A DNA stretch of 64,000 nt, taken from assembly GCA_025526995.1 (NCBI GenBank), contig JAHLKG010000012.1:186001-250000 (forward strand), given 5' to 3'. Both the position numbers and the translations under genes were made by a program. The DNA is from Powellomyces hirtus (Eukaryota > Chytridiomycota > Chytridiomycetes > Spizellomycetales > Powellomycetaceae). Positions 21,640 to 35,097 of this stretch are shown here, piece after piece. Positions within the stretch are counted from its first letter, which is position 1, and every line of letters begins with the position of its first letter. Below the pieces are notes generated by a model. The model was not told where the DNA came from, did not search any database, and saw only the letters and a list, made by a program, of their open reading frames with translations.

Positions 21640-22403
21640 TCACAATGCCTTCTGGCCCTTTCCCGCACTCTCCACCTTCCTAACCGCGCTCGTCATCCTG
21701 CATCCCGCATTGTACATGACCGCCAACGGAATGACGATCCAGAACCCATTCAAAAATACGAAGTAGAACCAAAAGTGGAACGGGTTGGTCGAGCAGTGCG
21801 GGGCACCTTCAAAGAGCGTGGTGAGGTAGTACAGCACGTCGCCGTACAGCTGGCCCGTGGACACGAGGAACTCAAATATGGGCGCCACGGGAGAGGAGAT
21901 GTAGATTAGGTAGGCGGTGTAGAAGGAGAGAGGGCCCCACATGTACTAGAAAAACAATCATAAGCGAAAATTCAGTACATCTGCCGTTTTCGCGGGGATG
22001 GGGCCGAGTTTGCGGTCAAACTCACAGCAGTAACGCTCTCCATGATCACCACAAACGAATCCGCACTCATATATCGCGAGTCGCTCAACGCATACTCCTT
22101 CCACAGCTCCGCCAGGATATTGTGTTCGCCCGCAATCGTCTTATGGTTGTACGCAAAGTAGCCCTCCAGCACCCCATGGATGAACCCGCATGTGACAAAC
22201 CAGAGAAACAGCATTTGCCGCGAGAAGGCAATCTTCTTTTGCGGCCCGCTGATGGATTTGTAGGACACCCCAAGGATAAGGAAAACCGTGCCGAAGAAGA
22301 TGGTGAGAATGCGCGGCATGGTCATGGTCGGGGAGGTGTAGTGAGGAAGGACCAGCGAGGTCGGGAAGTAGGGGTGCGGGATGTGGGCCGTTGTGTTGAG
22401 CAT
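21640..22403 (-). CDS. EBP: EBP-type sterol Delta8-Delta7 isomerase
   Basis: Exons (minus) 22403-22026 and 21945-21640 join in phase 0 to 227 residues, close to animal EBP (230). EBP/EXPERA landmarks are in place: CGFIHGVLEGYF with His76 and Glu80, LWKEYALSDSRYMSADSFVV, then IMESVTAYMWGPLS with Glu122 and Thr125, GQLYGDVLYYLT, and FWFYFVFLNGFW with Asn192 and Trp195. These correspond to the residues that line the sterol site in the animal enzyme. It is an ER membrane protein that moves the sterol B-ring double bond from C8 to C7. An in-frame ATG at 22451 would add 16 residues; 22403 matches the animal start. Most studied fungi use the unrelated Erg2 for this step. Confidence 0.93.
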
Positions 22404-22451
22404 TTTGACGAGAGCTTTGGGAGGGTGGAAGTACTGTCGGCGTTGCAACAA

Positions 22452-22818
22452 AACAGTTGTTGAATTGGGGAGGGTTTGGTCGCAAAGGCCTTTTTATAAA
22501 GAACTTTTGAAAGTTTATTTTTGAAGTACAGCGCCGTTGAGCAGGTGGGACGATCGCGTGTTGAACGACGCGTCGTGAGCTGCAGTCAAAACTGTCACGC
22601 GATTTGGGAAATCCCGCGGAATCTCTGAAGAACCTCGACTTTCAATACACAACATAAATTGCAGCAATTGCGGAAATCAACCATCCCGCCGGGACGCTAA
22701 TATATAATATGTACACCAACAAAGAGGGTGTCTCCAAAGGGGCCCTGTGTTTAGTGGAGCAGTGTGCATGACACGCTTCCACTCGGGCCCATCCCTCAGT
22801 GTGCTACTGTCACTATTC
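22452..22818. other. Intergenic between EBP and the SNF2-type gene
   Basis: About 367 bp lie upstream of EBP and downstream of the SNF2-type stop. A TTTTTATAAAG word at about 22491-22501 is a plausible TATA element for EBP on the minus strand. No gene is seen. Confidence 0.4.
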
Positions 22819-25800
22819 TCATTCAAAGATTTCGCCATCCTCGCCATCATCAGCACCGGGAGGCGGCTGCTGGACGGACGGGCGCATTCTGATCTTTGGT
22901 AATGCCCCGTACTTGCTCGGCATACCCGGAATTGACTCCCGCTTCATCTTCTTCTTGACTTTACGCGGCGCGTCGTCTCCACCGTCGTCGTCCGCCGATC
23001 CGGTGGCTGTGGTGTAGCTCCGTTTGCGGCTGCCTTTGCCTCCAACGCTGTGGCGCGGGGTATGGCCGTCCTGGTCGTCAAAGTCACTTGCGTCGGACCC
23101 GCCGCCTCCAGCTGATTGCTTGCGCTTTCCGCCGCCCGTGGAATCTAGCGGTTCAACCTCGTCTTCCGGGAGGATGATAGGCTGCCCTCCTGGGGCCAGC
23201 TCGTTCACCTCCGCGTCCAGCGCCTTCTTCATCTGTGTGGCATCGTCGTAAACTTCCGATCCTTCCACATTGTATTGCATCGCATTGGCAAACATTAAGT
23301 GGAAGTCCGCGACAAATTGATCGATCGACTTGTAATAGACATGCGTCAGGCGGTGCCATATCATGTCCATAGCAATAGGCGTTCTGATAAACTTGTAGTA
23401 GTCCGGATACAAAGCTTTGGGAGGTACCTGCGCAAACAGCTCGCAGCGCTTCCGACGAATTCTGTCATAAAAGCCAATTATGAGTTCACATACGACCGGT
23501 TTGCTAGCTGCTCGATTCTTACCCATTATCATACTCCACTTCCGCTTGTTCAACCACCTTGTAACAGCTCTCGAAAATACGGCGCAACGCCCTTCGCTTG
23601 ACAGGACGGAGAATGTCCACTTCCTCAGTGTCAACACCAGCAAACCTCTTCTTTCTCCCGCGTTTGGGAGCGGGTGTATCTTCATTAGTGTCTTCTTTGA
23701 TTTTAATCTTCCTCGAGCGCCTCGAGCTTGGAGGGAGTTCCTCGGCGCCAAAGTCGTTGATGCCTTCATCCATGCCATCCATCTCGTCATTCTTGGGCTT
23801 TTTGGCGGGTCGCCCTCGTTTCCTGCCAGGCGTTTTGCCTCCCTGCACGGCCACCGGCAGTGTTTTACCGCCAAGGTTATTGACTTGATCACGGCCACGG
23901 TCCTCGTCATCTTCCTCCTCCTCATCTGAGCCACCCGCCTTTAATCGCTTTCTATCTTCTCGGCGCGCTTTCATGGCTCTTCTCCTCTCGATATATCCTT
24001 CCACGTCTCCGGTGTCGAGAGCGGCAAGGTATTGATCGTCGTTCAGACCATCATCATAACGAACGTCTTTCCGGACTCTTGCGCCACGGCCGAGCTCCAA
24101 TTCGGCTTCCGGAATGGTTTCATCGTCCTCGGCCAAGTAAATAGCTGGCAGCTCCTTGTCTTCCATCAGACGCGGAGGCGGATCTCCCCGATTGCCAAGA
24201 GCTCGCCATTGAAGAAGCTCTTGCTTGTGTCTTTCAGCATCCATTTTGTTGAACAGCTCCAGCTCATCGTCATTCCGCGCAATGATCTCATTTAATTCAC
24301 TGTCTTCGAGATTCCCTTCGTTTTCCGCGTCCTTCTCTTCCTCATCGCCCTCTTCGCCGCCGAATAGAGACCGCAACAGTTCGTCTCTTTCCCGATCTGT
24401 TGTCTTGTTGTCGAATTTACCGGCCTGAATGACTTTGCCATCCATATCGAGTTTGTATTGAGCACGGGCCAGGATCGTCTCCTCAACGGATCGGGCAGTA
24501 ATTAATCTCAAGATTCGGACTTCCTTTGTTTGTCCAATACGATGCGCACGATCTTGCGCTTGCAAATCTTGATGGGGATTCCTACGAGACGTTGAATGAT
24601 GAGCTCGCCATTGAGGATAACCAATTAATGCAAAAGTTCGAGTCATACCAGTCTGAATCGAAGATGATCACAGTGTCTGCAGTTTGCAGGTTAAGACCTA
24701 GTCCACCTGCTCTGGTACTCAGCAGGAAGATGAAGGGCGGATCCTCTCTGCTGTTGAACGTTTTCAACATCACAGTTCGATCCTCTGCCTTGGTGTGTCC
24801 GTCCAGTCGAAGATAGGTGTGCGATTTGTATCGCAGATAATCCTCCATGATATCCATGACTTGCGTCATTTGGAAAAACATCAAAATACGATGACCAGAA
24901 GCTTTGTATTTCGGCAAGACTCTATCCAGCAGCTCGAATTTGCCAGCCACACGCCACAGATTGTCGTCTGTGAGACCGTGTGGATTCAAAGACCGCTCCA
25001 CCTCTTCGAAAACGTAAGGATGGTTGCAGACTTTTCTGAACTGCATGACCAAGTTGTTGAGCGCTTTCCTCCTATAAAAGATTAAACCATCAGATTGAAG
25101 ATCTTTGATGTAAGCACTTCGTCATGATGGAGCCGTACCTTGTCTGTCCATCGTAACCAAAGCTTGATTTCTTGTTCCGAATTTGCTCGTACAAACGGTA
25201 TTGCAAGGCGGACATCGAACACTTGAGCACGGTCTCCACTTTGTCGGGGAGCTCGGATTCAACATCCTTTTTCAATCTTCGCAACAAGAAAGGACGAAGG
25301 ACTTTGTGCAGTCCTCTAATAATCAGAAGTGACTCTTCTTCGTTCAGTCGTACTTCGTTCTCTTTGCCGCCTTCCTTAGCGAACGGGTGATTGAACCACT
25401 CGTCAAAGGTGTCCACTGAGTTGAAAATCTTAGGAAGGATGAAATTGAGCAAGGCCCACAATTCTGGAAGGTTGTTCTATGGGAAGAAACCAATGTTAAT
25501 TATCAGCCCACAATCACTCGCAAGCCGAAATGTCCTTAATATCCACCTGCAGAGGGGTTCCCGTGAGAATGATGCGATACCGTGTGTTGTAGTGTTGCAT
25601 CAACGTGGTTGAGAGCTTGGATCGCGTATTCTTCATTCGGTGACCTTCATCGATGATCATATACACCCATTTGATTTTGCTCAGAAGAGACTTCTCCAGG
25701 ATGATGTATTCGTATGTTGTGACAACGACGTTGAAATTCCCAGATTTTATTTCGTTTCTCATCCGCGCACGCTCCGAAGGAATGCCTTTGAAAACAATTT

Positions 25801-27815
25801 TGTGGACTTTGGGGGCCCATCTTTCAAATTCCAAATCCCAGTTGGTTATTGTCGACAAAGGAACAATCACCAGGTATGGTCCATTCTGCTTCTTTTTCTC
25901 CATCAAATACGTGATCAGAGAAATGGTTTGAATGGTTTTGCCCAGACCCATTTCATCGGCCAAGATGCCGTTAAGTCTGTTGTTGTACAGAGACACCATC
26001 CACTGCAGACCTTTGATCTGGTAGTCTTTTAATTTTCCTCCGACCAACAGACTGGATTGTTCCGTCACCACTTCTGTGAGTTTGTGCGCCGTGGCATAGT
26101 AATCATTTTCCTGGTCGTCTTCACCCCCTCCTCCGTGATGATCTGCTTCGTGGGCATCGTGATCAATGACGGACGCCTTTTGGTCGTGCATAGCCTTCGT
26201 CAAGCTGCCCAGGTACGTTTCGGTTTGGTTCAGCAAGTGCATAATGCGATTGTCTTTGGCCTTGTCGACGAGTTTGAGGTAAGCTGCTTCATCGTTGGCT
26301 TTCAAAGCGTTCAGACGCTCTTGTGATACGCGCGATTGACGCTTCTCCTCTTCCTTCTGCGCGTTCACATGGAACCGACCAATCGCTTGGCCAAGGCGCA
26401 CACACTTTGTCTGCTGTTGCTTGTGGAAGCTGACCATGTCTCTTCCATGTTGCAAAATCGACATCAGGTAGTCCTGATGTTTTTGCTTGTCTCTCTTTTC
26501 TCGTTCCAAGCGTTGATTTTTCTCGAGCTTTTCGGTTTGCCTTGCTTCACGCAACGACTGCTTTTTCACGCGACGGAACGAGCTGCGGTCAGCAGCGGTG
26601 GCGAGGGTGGTCGCCTTGCCCAAGCTGTGAATGACCTCGGCTCGAAGCTTCTTTTGTTTCTCGAGCAACTTTAGAGATTTGAGCTCGATCAACGCACGTA
26701 GCTTGGCATCGCCATCGTTAGACAGATTACTCGGTAGCTGCTCTAGTTCAGAAATGCGGTATGAAATCCTAGCCTTGATGTGTCGTTCACGCTCCTGTAC
26801 CAAGGCATATGGATCGATTCCGCTCGGCGTTCCGCTGGGTATTATAACTCGCTGCTGTAAATCTGAGAGCGTGACTTTTTTGGGCAACAGAGAGTAGGGA
26901 GTGGAAAGAGGGCCCATCTCAAATCGAGTGGCTACAGATTTTACGATTGGAGGTGTGTGAGCAGTCTGCGGTGGCGCTTGAACCTGCTTCTGAGTTAGCT
27001 CAACAATCTTTTGAGGAATCGGATGGATATCTGGCTGCGAGGCCTCTGGTTGGAGGTGCTCGACATTGAATACACGCTGGCGTAGGTGCTCAGGCACAGG
27101 CTTGTTGCCCGAGATTAGCTTGAAAACGTAAATCTGGCATCGAAGCGCGGTCAGTTGTTCATGTGTGAAAGGTCCAACTGGGGCGGTTTGTTGAGTGGCC
27201 GCTGAGCTGGCGGTGGTGGCCAGAGATGTGTTTGATGATGCTGGCACAGATGAATGCGTGGGCAGCGAGACGTGAGAATTGTTGGGAGCCTGCTGTGAGT
27301 GCTGTGGAGCAGAGAGCGAAGTTGGTGGAGTGACTCTGGAAGCACTCTGCCCAGGAAGATTTCGGTTGATACTGTATTGACGCAGCAATCCGACGATTCT
27401 GGCGAACTCTGGATCATTGGTCTCGTTTGAACCATTCTCCTGTCGGAGCTTGGCCGCCTGCACACAAAGATGCAGATGAGATCTCCGGCGGTCTCGAGTT
27501 TTAAAAGCAGAAAGTATTTACCAAGATGAGCTCCTTCAGCTGATCCTGCGACAAGGCATGTGCAGACTGTTGTTGCTGCTGTTGCTGTTGCTGTACATGT
27601 TGCAGTTGCGGGTAGGGCTGGTTGAGGGCTGGTTGAGGCAACCCGAGAGTCTGCTGTTGAGGTAGCGACTGGCGTGGCAACTGGTGGGTTTGTTGTTGTT
27701 GCTGCTGCAGTTGTGGTATTTGCTGTTGCTGTTGCTGCAGGGGCTGTTGTTGGTGCAGCAACGGTCGTATTTGCGCGGGGGGATTATGGGGGTTGTTTCC
27801 CTGCGTGGGCAGCAT
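22819..27815 (-). CDS. SNF2: SWI/SNF (RSC) catalytic ATPase, Snf2/Sth1/BRG1 family
   Basis: Exons (minus): 27815-27522, 27457-25547, 25476-25139, 25071-24649, 24581-23523, 23461-22819, giving 1,555 residues. Domain order is that of BRG1/Snf2: a Gln-rich N-terminus (1-98); a QLQ domain (about 188-225; [19 protein letters not shown]); a basic HSA helix (about 380-460); DEAD-like ATPase with [10 protein letters not shown] and DEGH boxes (about 570-800); helicase C with [20 protein letters not shown] across a splice; a SnAC-like acidic and basic region; AT-hook-like KRGRPAKK and KRGRKKR; and a bromodomain (about 1,320-1,430) with [20 protein letters not shown]. It slides and ejects nucleosomes. 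Everything needed for activity appears intact. Confidence 0.97.
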
Positions 27816-28324
27816 TGCTTCGCGAGGGAGTGGACGGGGTCAGCAGAAGGGTACGGTTGTTTTGCTCGTTGACTTGCGCTTGGTGAAATACGCGGGTGAC
27901 GGACGTGGGAATGTTGAATTGGATGTTCCAACTCTCAATTGACGACAAAGGTGACTGTGCCACCCGCACCTCTCTCCTTATCACATGACTTCACTTAGCA
28001 TACTGCACCGATGCTACATCTAGCCCGCGCGTTGGAAGGGCAACAATAACCAACAGAAGAGAGAGAGGGGAAATATGAGCGTTCAGACTGGGGGGTAGAT
28101 CCCCCGCTGTTCCAATGCGTCTAGAGCAGTTAAATACGCATGTCACTATTCAGAAGAGAAGGTAGACCTCCTCTGATTGATAAATATAACGCAAATGAGG
28201 GTGAGCTCGGAGCGGGACGCCGCTAGTTTCATCACAGCGCTGCGCATAGAATGGTCTGATCTCGGATGCTAGCCTCCGTTGTGTTAATGGGGTCGTTAGT
28301 CCAATCGTCATCTTGTTCCAAATT
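27816..28324. other. Intergenic; promoter of the SNF2-type gene
   Basis: About 509 bp between the SNF2-type start and the ChaC stop, with only short frames. A purine-rich AGAAGAGAGAGAGG stretch lies at 28056-28069. No domain or RNA gene is seen. Confidence 0.5.
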
Positions 28325-29323
28325 TCAGTTGTTTTCCCGGCGCACTAGCCGCTGTTGTTCAGCAAGTACGATTGCAGCAACATCGACCTTCAACACCGAA
28401 GCGAGCTCTGCATCCCCACTGGTAAAATCAGGAATCTTTCGCAGCACACGCTCCGCAGACTCCTTGCTACTACTGGTGCTGTCGGCGCTGTTGTTGATGA
28501 CATCGAGATGCTGAAGAACGGCAGACTCAAGCGCTAAAAGATGGCCATCTGGTACGTGTGGAGCCAACATCCGCATCGAGTGACAGAGACTGAGGAGATC
28601 TGTTTGAGAGATGCATGAAGATGGTGAGTCAGAACCCCTTACAGTGTCCACCGTCAATGTGGATCATACACAGTGAACGCAGCAAATATATCGAGGACAG
28701 AACTCATCAAGGCAAGATGAGAAAAGAACACTCACAATCTGCATTCCACCCTGACGGTCCTTTGGTGATTGCGATCTGCTTCCCGATCGCTTCAATGCCG
28801 GCTGCCGGCCCCAGAAAGCTCTCGTTCTGCGATGTTGCGCAGTACACCATTGCTCTGACGACCGGTCGCAGTTTCCCATCCTCATCCTTCACGCTTGGGT
28901 GGAACACATCGGCCTCGACCACCTCGTACCCATTCTTTTCGCGGTGGTCCAAGTGCGCCTTCACCTCCTCTTCCTTATCCTCCGCAATCTTGTACGCAAC
29001 ACCCCAACATTCCTCGCCCTCGTCGTGGGGATCGTGGGCACAGTGATCAGACTGCCATTCGGATAACGGAATGAGCGTTACCACCCGACCCGGCTCTCCC
29101 GGCGTGCCACGGTGGTCTACGCTGCCTTGCCAGAATCGACGTACGTAGCCTCGCACAAACCCAGGAAACCGCTTCTCATATGGGAAATCTAGACCGGCCC
29201 AGACGAAGGGTGAGCATTCCGGAAGATACGACTTGTCCAGACTGTTGAATAGCGCACTCTTTAACGTAGCTCGCTCAACCTACCAACTTTCCACACTAGT
29301 GACCCGTATCCAAAAACCCACAT
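28325..29323 (-). CDS. ChaC-type gamma-glutamylcyclotransferase
   Basis: Exons (minus) 29323-29284, 29188-28736 and 28599-28325 give 255 residues. The first exon is 40 bases and encodes MWVFGYGSLVWKV, containing the family substrate loop YGSLVW. Further ChaC blocks are GFVRGYVRRFWQGSVDHRG, ECWGVAYKI and the catalytic-acid segment HLDHREKNGY (Glu97). Then come FLGPA and KGPSGWNADYLLSLCH, the last completed across the second splice. The family cleaves glutathione to 5-oxoproline and Cys-Gly in the cytosol. The C-terminal 70 residues after LESAVLQHLD are an extra tail of low similarity. Confidence 0.92.
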
Positions 29324-29848
29324 GTCGTTGACGTGGAATGCGCGAGCCGTGTCTCTGTGCTAATCACTCACTGCAGTTCTATCCTGGTCTATGCCTGGCA
29401 GAGTCTGGGTCTATCTACAATATAGCTAACAGAACATTGCTGAGCTATTGCAACCTTTACGAGCTTGGAATTCTTCCGCACTGACGCGGTTTTGAAACGC
29501 TGGTTTCCGAACGACGCGTCGCGCAGTCTCCCCACTCACGGTGATCTTGAAAGGATCACCCCCAGGAGCAATGGCAAAGCTCGTACGGGATACAAGGACC
29601 GGCGTCTGTATCAATGGCACAATCTCTTGCTGTTGATGCACTTGATGTGTTGCCAGAGTCAAGGCAAAAAGGAGATGCCTACCTTTTCTGCTCTACCGAT
29701 TGCCTTTCAGGTGCAGTCAGAGGCCAGCGACGCGTGTGTGTTGGAACTTGCATGAACGCGCCTGAAGGCAGCTTTTGTTTTTGACAAAAAGAATTGTCGC
29801 CAAAAAGAACATGCCTATGAGCTTTTTGTTTCTCCCAGTGCAACTATA
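29324..29848. other. Divergent promoter, ChaC and kinesin genes
   Basis: About 525 bp between divergent genes. Short ORFs at 29426-29662 (minus) and 29465-29755 (plus) oppose each other and show no family. A near-palindromic GACAAAAAGAATTGTCGCCAAAAAG lies at about 29780-29804. Confidence 0.4.
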
Positions 29849-32800
29849 GTGTCTCTAGACATCAACGCCAGGGTGGTGATTGGATTGGAGCTCCATCGGA
29901 AGATGGCCACCGGTCATGCCCCAGTCGGTGTTCTTGTGCGTGTGCGTCCAAATCCTTCCTCTCGACCGCCGGTCCTAGCAGTGCATCCCGAAACAGACAG
30001 TGTCACTCTCCCTCAGAACAGGATCTTTACTTTCAACGCAGTCTATGGCTCGGAAAGCACGCAGTCTCAGATATGGGAAGCAGTCGAAAATGTCGTGGAC
30101 GGGGTATTGGATGGCTTCAATGGAACTATTTTGGCCTATGGCCAAACCTCTTCTGGAAAGACCTACACAATGCTTGGGCCCGACTGGGAGCTTGAAGCGA
30201 GTTCTGAAACGTACGGCGTGATACCGCGTGCAGTGCAGTACATTTTTGCGAGAATTCAGGAGGCTCGTGAACAAGAGCCGGACTTTGAATATGGAGTCTC
30301 AGTGTCGTTCTTGGAAATCTACCAAGAGCAAGTCCGGGACTTGCTTGTTAAGCCAGCAGAGACGTCCGGGGTCAAGGAGCTGATCATTAGGCAGAACAAG
30401 TTTGGGGCTATGAGTGTTTGCGGACTTATGCAAGTGCCCGTGGCTGATGTCTCGAAAGCACTGAGGTACAGGGAGCCGCATGAAAGTCGTATCAGCTGCA
30501 ATCCGAGCATGTGTCTCACTCAGAAATCTCAGCTTTTTGCAGCAAGGGATTGTGGCGCGCACAACAGGCGACACGCACATGAATGAAAACTCCAGTCGGA
30601 GCCACGCGGTCTTCACCATCACGCTGGAACAACGGACGTCCGCTAAAGGGAACGAAGGGGGAAGGATTCAGAGAATCTCAAAGTTATCCCTTGTCGATCT
30701 GGCAGGTATTTCTCTCGCTGACATTCTATCTTGCTTGCTCGACTCCTGAGTTCTGAAAAGTGACATGGTAGGATCCGAGCGGCTGAAGCGGACCGGCGCT
30801 GAGGGGATCCGCTTCAAAGAATCAGTCAAAATCAACACGGGATTGTTGGCGCTGGGAAATGTCATCAGCATCTTGAGCACCGATGCCGGGCAGGGCCGAT
30901 ATGGCCACGTGCCATATCGAGAAAGCAAGCTGACCAGGCTTTTGGAAGACTCCTTAGGCGGCAATGCCAAGGTACTTCATATCTTCCCTCTTCTCAGCTA
31001 TGGGAGCTTATTGCTAACTGAGCATCGGTAAGACCGTCATGATAGCATGTGTGAGCCCCGGAGCGCAGGACCTGGATGAGACTTTGAACACATTGAAATA
31101 TGCGCACCGCGCTCGGAAAATCAAAAATCGCCCAGTGGTCAATATTGTACCGCACTACGACGAGCCGCTCCCTGCACAGGAGCAGTCGGAGCTGATAATT
31201 GACTCGAAACCGAATGGTGAAGCCGCAGAAGAAGCCGGGTACACGACCATAGACGAAGGCGCAAGCGAAGAGGATGACATATGGGTGCGGGAGGTTGTGC
31301 AAGAGCTGAAAGCCCGAACTGGGAAAGGCTTGCGAGCGCAGAAGGAGCTCGAGATTGCCACGCACGAGTGTCGCTCTTTACACAATCGCATCGAAGATCT
31401 CGAACGATCATTGCAGGACGCGCAGCTGGTCATTGCTGAACTGCACTCCACTAGCGAAGAGTCAGATGAACATCACGCAAAACAAATGGGAGCGTACGAG
31501 ACCCATGTCGCAGCTCTGGAGCAGGACCTCCAGAACGCTCATGACGATCGCGACAGCCTGACAGCACGCGTAAAGGAACTTGAGCAGGAGCTGAGCAACT
31601 TTCAAAACAACCAGTCGATCCTGACGACGGACATCAACGTGACTGTGGACACCCTCATTGCTGTCATGAATGGAGAAGACGTAGCCAGAGTTGGAGAAGA
31701 TGCGAAGGGCGTTGTCCGAAAGTGGCGGCCCGATTCGGCCATCTGTGTAGAATCGAGTGGGGGACCGCGCATGCCAAATGATAGGTCTTTTGTGGACAAG
31801 GATGTACGTCAGGATGCCTTTAGTGCAGTGCGTAGCAGTATTTGGTAACAAGTCTTTGGTGATTACTCTAGGCTAGTCAGCGGTTCGTGTCCCGACCGCC
31901 ATCTTCCGCTTCTACAACAAACACCACCGTTATTCAGCGACGACGAGTGCGCAAAGTCAGGTACTGCATACAATTGATCGTACGTGAACGGATGGGCCAT
32001 AAAAATAAGTTAAACTCAAGCCATTGCCATCTAGTTTACCCGACCAAACCACAGCTTCTTTGATCGATCGACAACATGCAGCAATCCGCCGGCTCGAAGA
32101 TGAACTATTCGACAAAGAAGCGGAAACCAAAACCTTGCAGGCGGAACTGCAAAGATTCAAAACGGTCATTGTGCCGCGAATGGAAAGTGTGAACAGTGGG
32201 CTCATCCTTGAAAACAATAGACTCAAATCGGAGCTTGAAGGACATCAACCATCCAACACCCCGCCGCGGGCTGAACCAGATCATTCGCAAATGCTCAGTG
32301 AAATCGCCGTACTCAAAGCTGAAAATGAGCGATTGCAACGTGAGATGTCAAAGATGGTACCGAACGGCGAAGTGATGTCAGAAAACGAGCAGCTGCAACT
32401 CGAAGTCCGTCGCTTGATTGCGGCATTGGCAACTGCGACAGACAAGAACGACGATACAACGGAGAATGAAGAGTTGCGGCAGGACGTGGAAGCCATTCGG
32501 TTGGAGTGCAGCAAACAGGTAGACCTCCGCACAACTGCCGAAGACCGGGTCAAACAAGTATGTCTGGAAAACATCAATCTCAAGAAAGAGATGGATCGGA
32601 TGCGTCATGAACTCGATGCCTGGGGTAAAGATCCAGGTCCTACGCAAACGGAGGTAACTGAATCAACGGCGGCCGACCACCGTCCTGCCGATGAAGAGTC
32701 GGAACAGTATCGGGGCGCTGCAGAACAGACAGAAAACGCTCAGAAATTCATGTGGCCTGAAAATCCTCTGGATCTGGTAAAGCAGATTTCAGAGGAGAAT

Positions 32801-34864
32801 GAAAGACTAATTCAAGCGCAACTGGACGCGTCGTGGACGGAGGACGATGAGGACGCCTCTGAGAGAAGCTTTGTGGAAAAGGCGGACAACGAAGAAGCGG
32901 ACGTGAATAGCAGAGCGGTAGCTGGATCACCGGATCGCGAGAACACGGATGATGAGGATGAGTTCCCTGTGCATGTTAGGTATAGCAACAGTGGACATGG
33001 TCGGCGGCATCTAAGATTCGTAAAGTTCGCTCATGACCCTGCTTTTTTGGTCTAGTGAGATACATGAAACTCGTCCTCCCATTTTGTCGCCGCTCCCTCA
33101 AACTGCAGAAACGCCTCCCCAAGCGGTCCCGGCATCAAGCGCACAGATGCGTCGGGAACTTGCAACTGCCAACCGAGCAAAAGTGGAAATCATGCGCGAA
33201 CTGCGGGATGCACACAAAGAGTAAGAACCAGGTTTCGACTCATTTCTCCCGCCCTGCGCTCATCCAACACTTTGCTGTAGAATGGAACGTATCCGCCACT
33301 CCACATCCCACCAAACGCAAAAGATCACCCGCGAGCTGGAATTCACGCGCGGCGAGTTGGCCAAAATGACTGCCGCCGTTGAAGAAAGAGACGCTGCACT
33401 GATCAAACTCAAAGACGAGAACGAGCGCAAGACCAAATTGACCGAAACGCACATGTCGAAACTGAAAACCCGCGTCAAGGAGCTGCAGAAAAGCGTCAAT
33501 GACAAGGAAGGGTTTGAGCGCAAATGTGCCGAACTGAAGGATGAGGTCGCGAGGGCTGATCATAAGATTGCGGCGTTGAAGAAGAAATTAAGAGATGGTG
33601 AGTGATTCATTTGCCGTGAGGGTCTTGATAGCTCCTGGACAATTGTGTCTCCTGCATGCGTTCTTGTTCTTATGGTCATGTCTAGAATCCGACAAGCTGA
33701 CGGAACTCGAGACCAAGAAAGCCAAAGAAACTGGACATCTGAAGAAACAACATGACGAAGACTTGAGGCGCATAAAAGTGCTGGAAGCCCAGATCGAGGT
33801 CCTGAAAAAGAAATTAGACAGAAGTGCCGGGAAGATATCTGCCGCACCTGCAGTCGCCACCGTCGCGCCCTTTAGCGACTCTAAAGCAGGCGAAGAAACT
33901 CGCAGGTCCACTAGAGCATTGCCCGACGGGACACCGAGCATTCCAGAAGCCGACGTGCATGCAGATGAGCTGAACTTGGTCGAACAAGTTGAAGACATGC
34001 AGGGGCTGATGAGTAATCGCGCGGAAGAGATGGAGGTAAAATGATTCATCTGCTGTTCCCGCAGTACAGTGATTCATCATTCTCAACGGGATGTCCTGCT
34101 CTCCTCCAATCAGACCTTCAAGAACTATCACGCGCTCTCCAAACACCTCCGACAAGTCCGCGCCGCCGTATCTCAATTGACCAGCGACCTGACAGAAGGT
34201 GAATCGATCCTGGCGGATCTGCCCCATGACGACCCGATGCGGAAACAGGTCGAGGACCGGGTCGCGCAATTGAGGCACGAGCGCGAAAAGGGCATTGGGG
34301 AGGCGGACCGCGTGGCAAAGGAGAGAGAAATTGTTGAGCGTCGGTTGAAGGAACTTGAACGCGAGAAGGAGCAGGCTGCACACCCAGAGGAGAAGGACGG
34401 TGGAACGGCGAACAAACCTAACCATCTGGTAGGTACATTGCTACACCGTCGCTTGACGCGTTTAAAAGCGGGGAACTTACATCTACGTGCTCCACTAGAA
34501 CCCGCATCTAACCGTGAGTCGGACAACCCAGACCATGACCTCCACGACCATTCCACATAAATTAGCCCCGCAAATCTCGGTCGACACGCAAAGCACACAA
34601 ACAGATCCACATGCATCTGCGCCGCCCAACGCCGCGACAGCAAAAGACGTCGCACACTATCGGAAAACCATTAAGGACCTCAAATCGACACTGAGGGAGA
34701 TTGTCACTGTGAATCACAAGTTGGCCGCTGCGCTAGAAAAGGAACGGAATTGCCATGATCGGTAAGTTTCACCAGTGTGTCTCCTGCCTTCGTGATCGAG
34801 CATGTTCTGAACCTATCGCTATAGGAATCCGGTACCGGTGATTGCGCCGGCTGTTCCGGTCTAA
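29849..34864 (+). CDS. Kinesin, N-terminal motor, probably kinesin-4 class
   Basis: Twelve exons: 29849-30465, 30524-30705, 30772-30971, 31033-31803, 31881-31960, 32035-32979, 33056-33220, 33281-33597, 33686-34035, 34114-34428, 34499-34761, 34825-34864, giving 1,414 residues. The motor (about 20-370) shows VLVRVRP, P-loop [13 protein letters not shown], switch [14 protein letters not shown], switch II VDLAGSE formed across a splice, and [13 protein letters not shown]. It ends [23 protein letters not shown], whose wording favours kinesin-4. The remaining 1,000 residues are mostly coiled coil with acidic linkers and no obvious C-terminal domain. Starting at 29903 (MATGHAPVG) would remove 18 residues and is equally plausible. 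Likely roles are chromosome or flagellar microtubule transport; the class is not certain. Confidence 0.92.
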
Positions 34865-35097
34865 TACTGCCTGGTATCGTCTTTCCGGGGTGTACACTTT
34901 TTGGAGCTGATAAAGTATTTAAGTCAATTATATGGTCGGGTACTTCAGAATTGATAGTACAGGAAAACCCCTCGTTGGGACATTTACACGTTCGCAAACA
35001 TTAATCCTTTACAATGAGTGCACCAATGAGTGCTATATACAAGCGGTTCGCAATACCGGAAGGGAGTACCATAGGAAATACACGCTGCGGGGATCAA

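Noticed and set aside
27560..27760. CAG/CTG-rich tract as a possible microsatellite
   Set aside because: It encodes the Gln-rich N-terminus of the SNF2-type ATPase, interrupted by other codons, and is normal for that protein.
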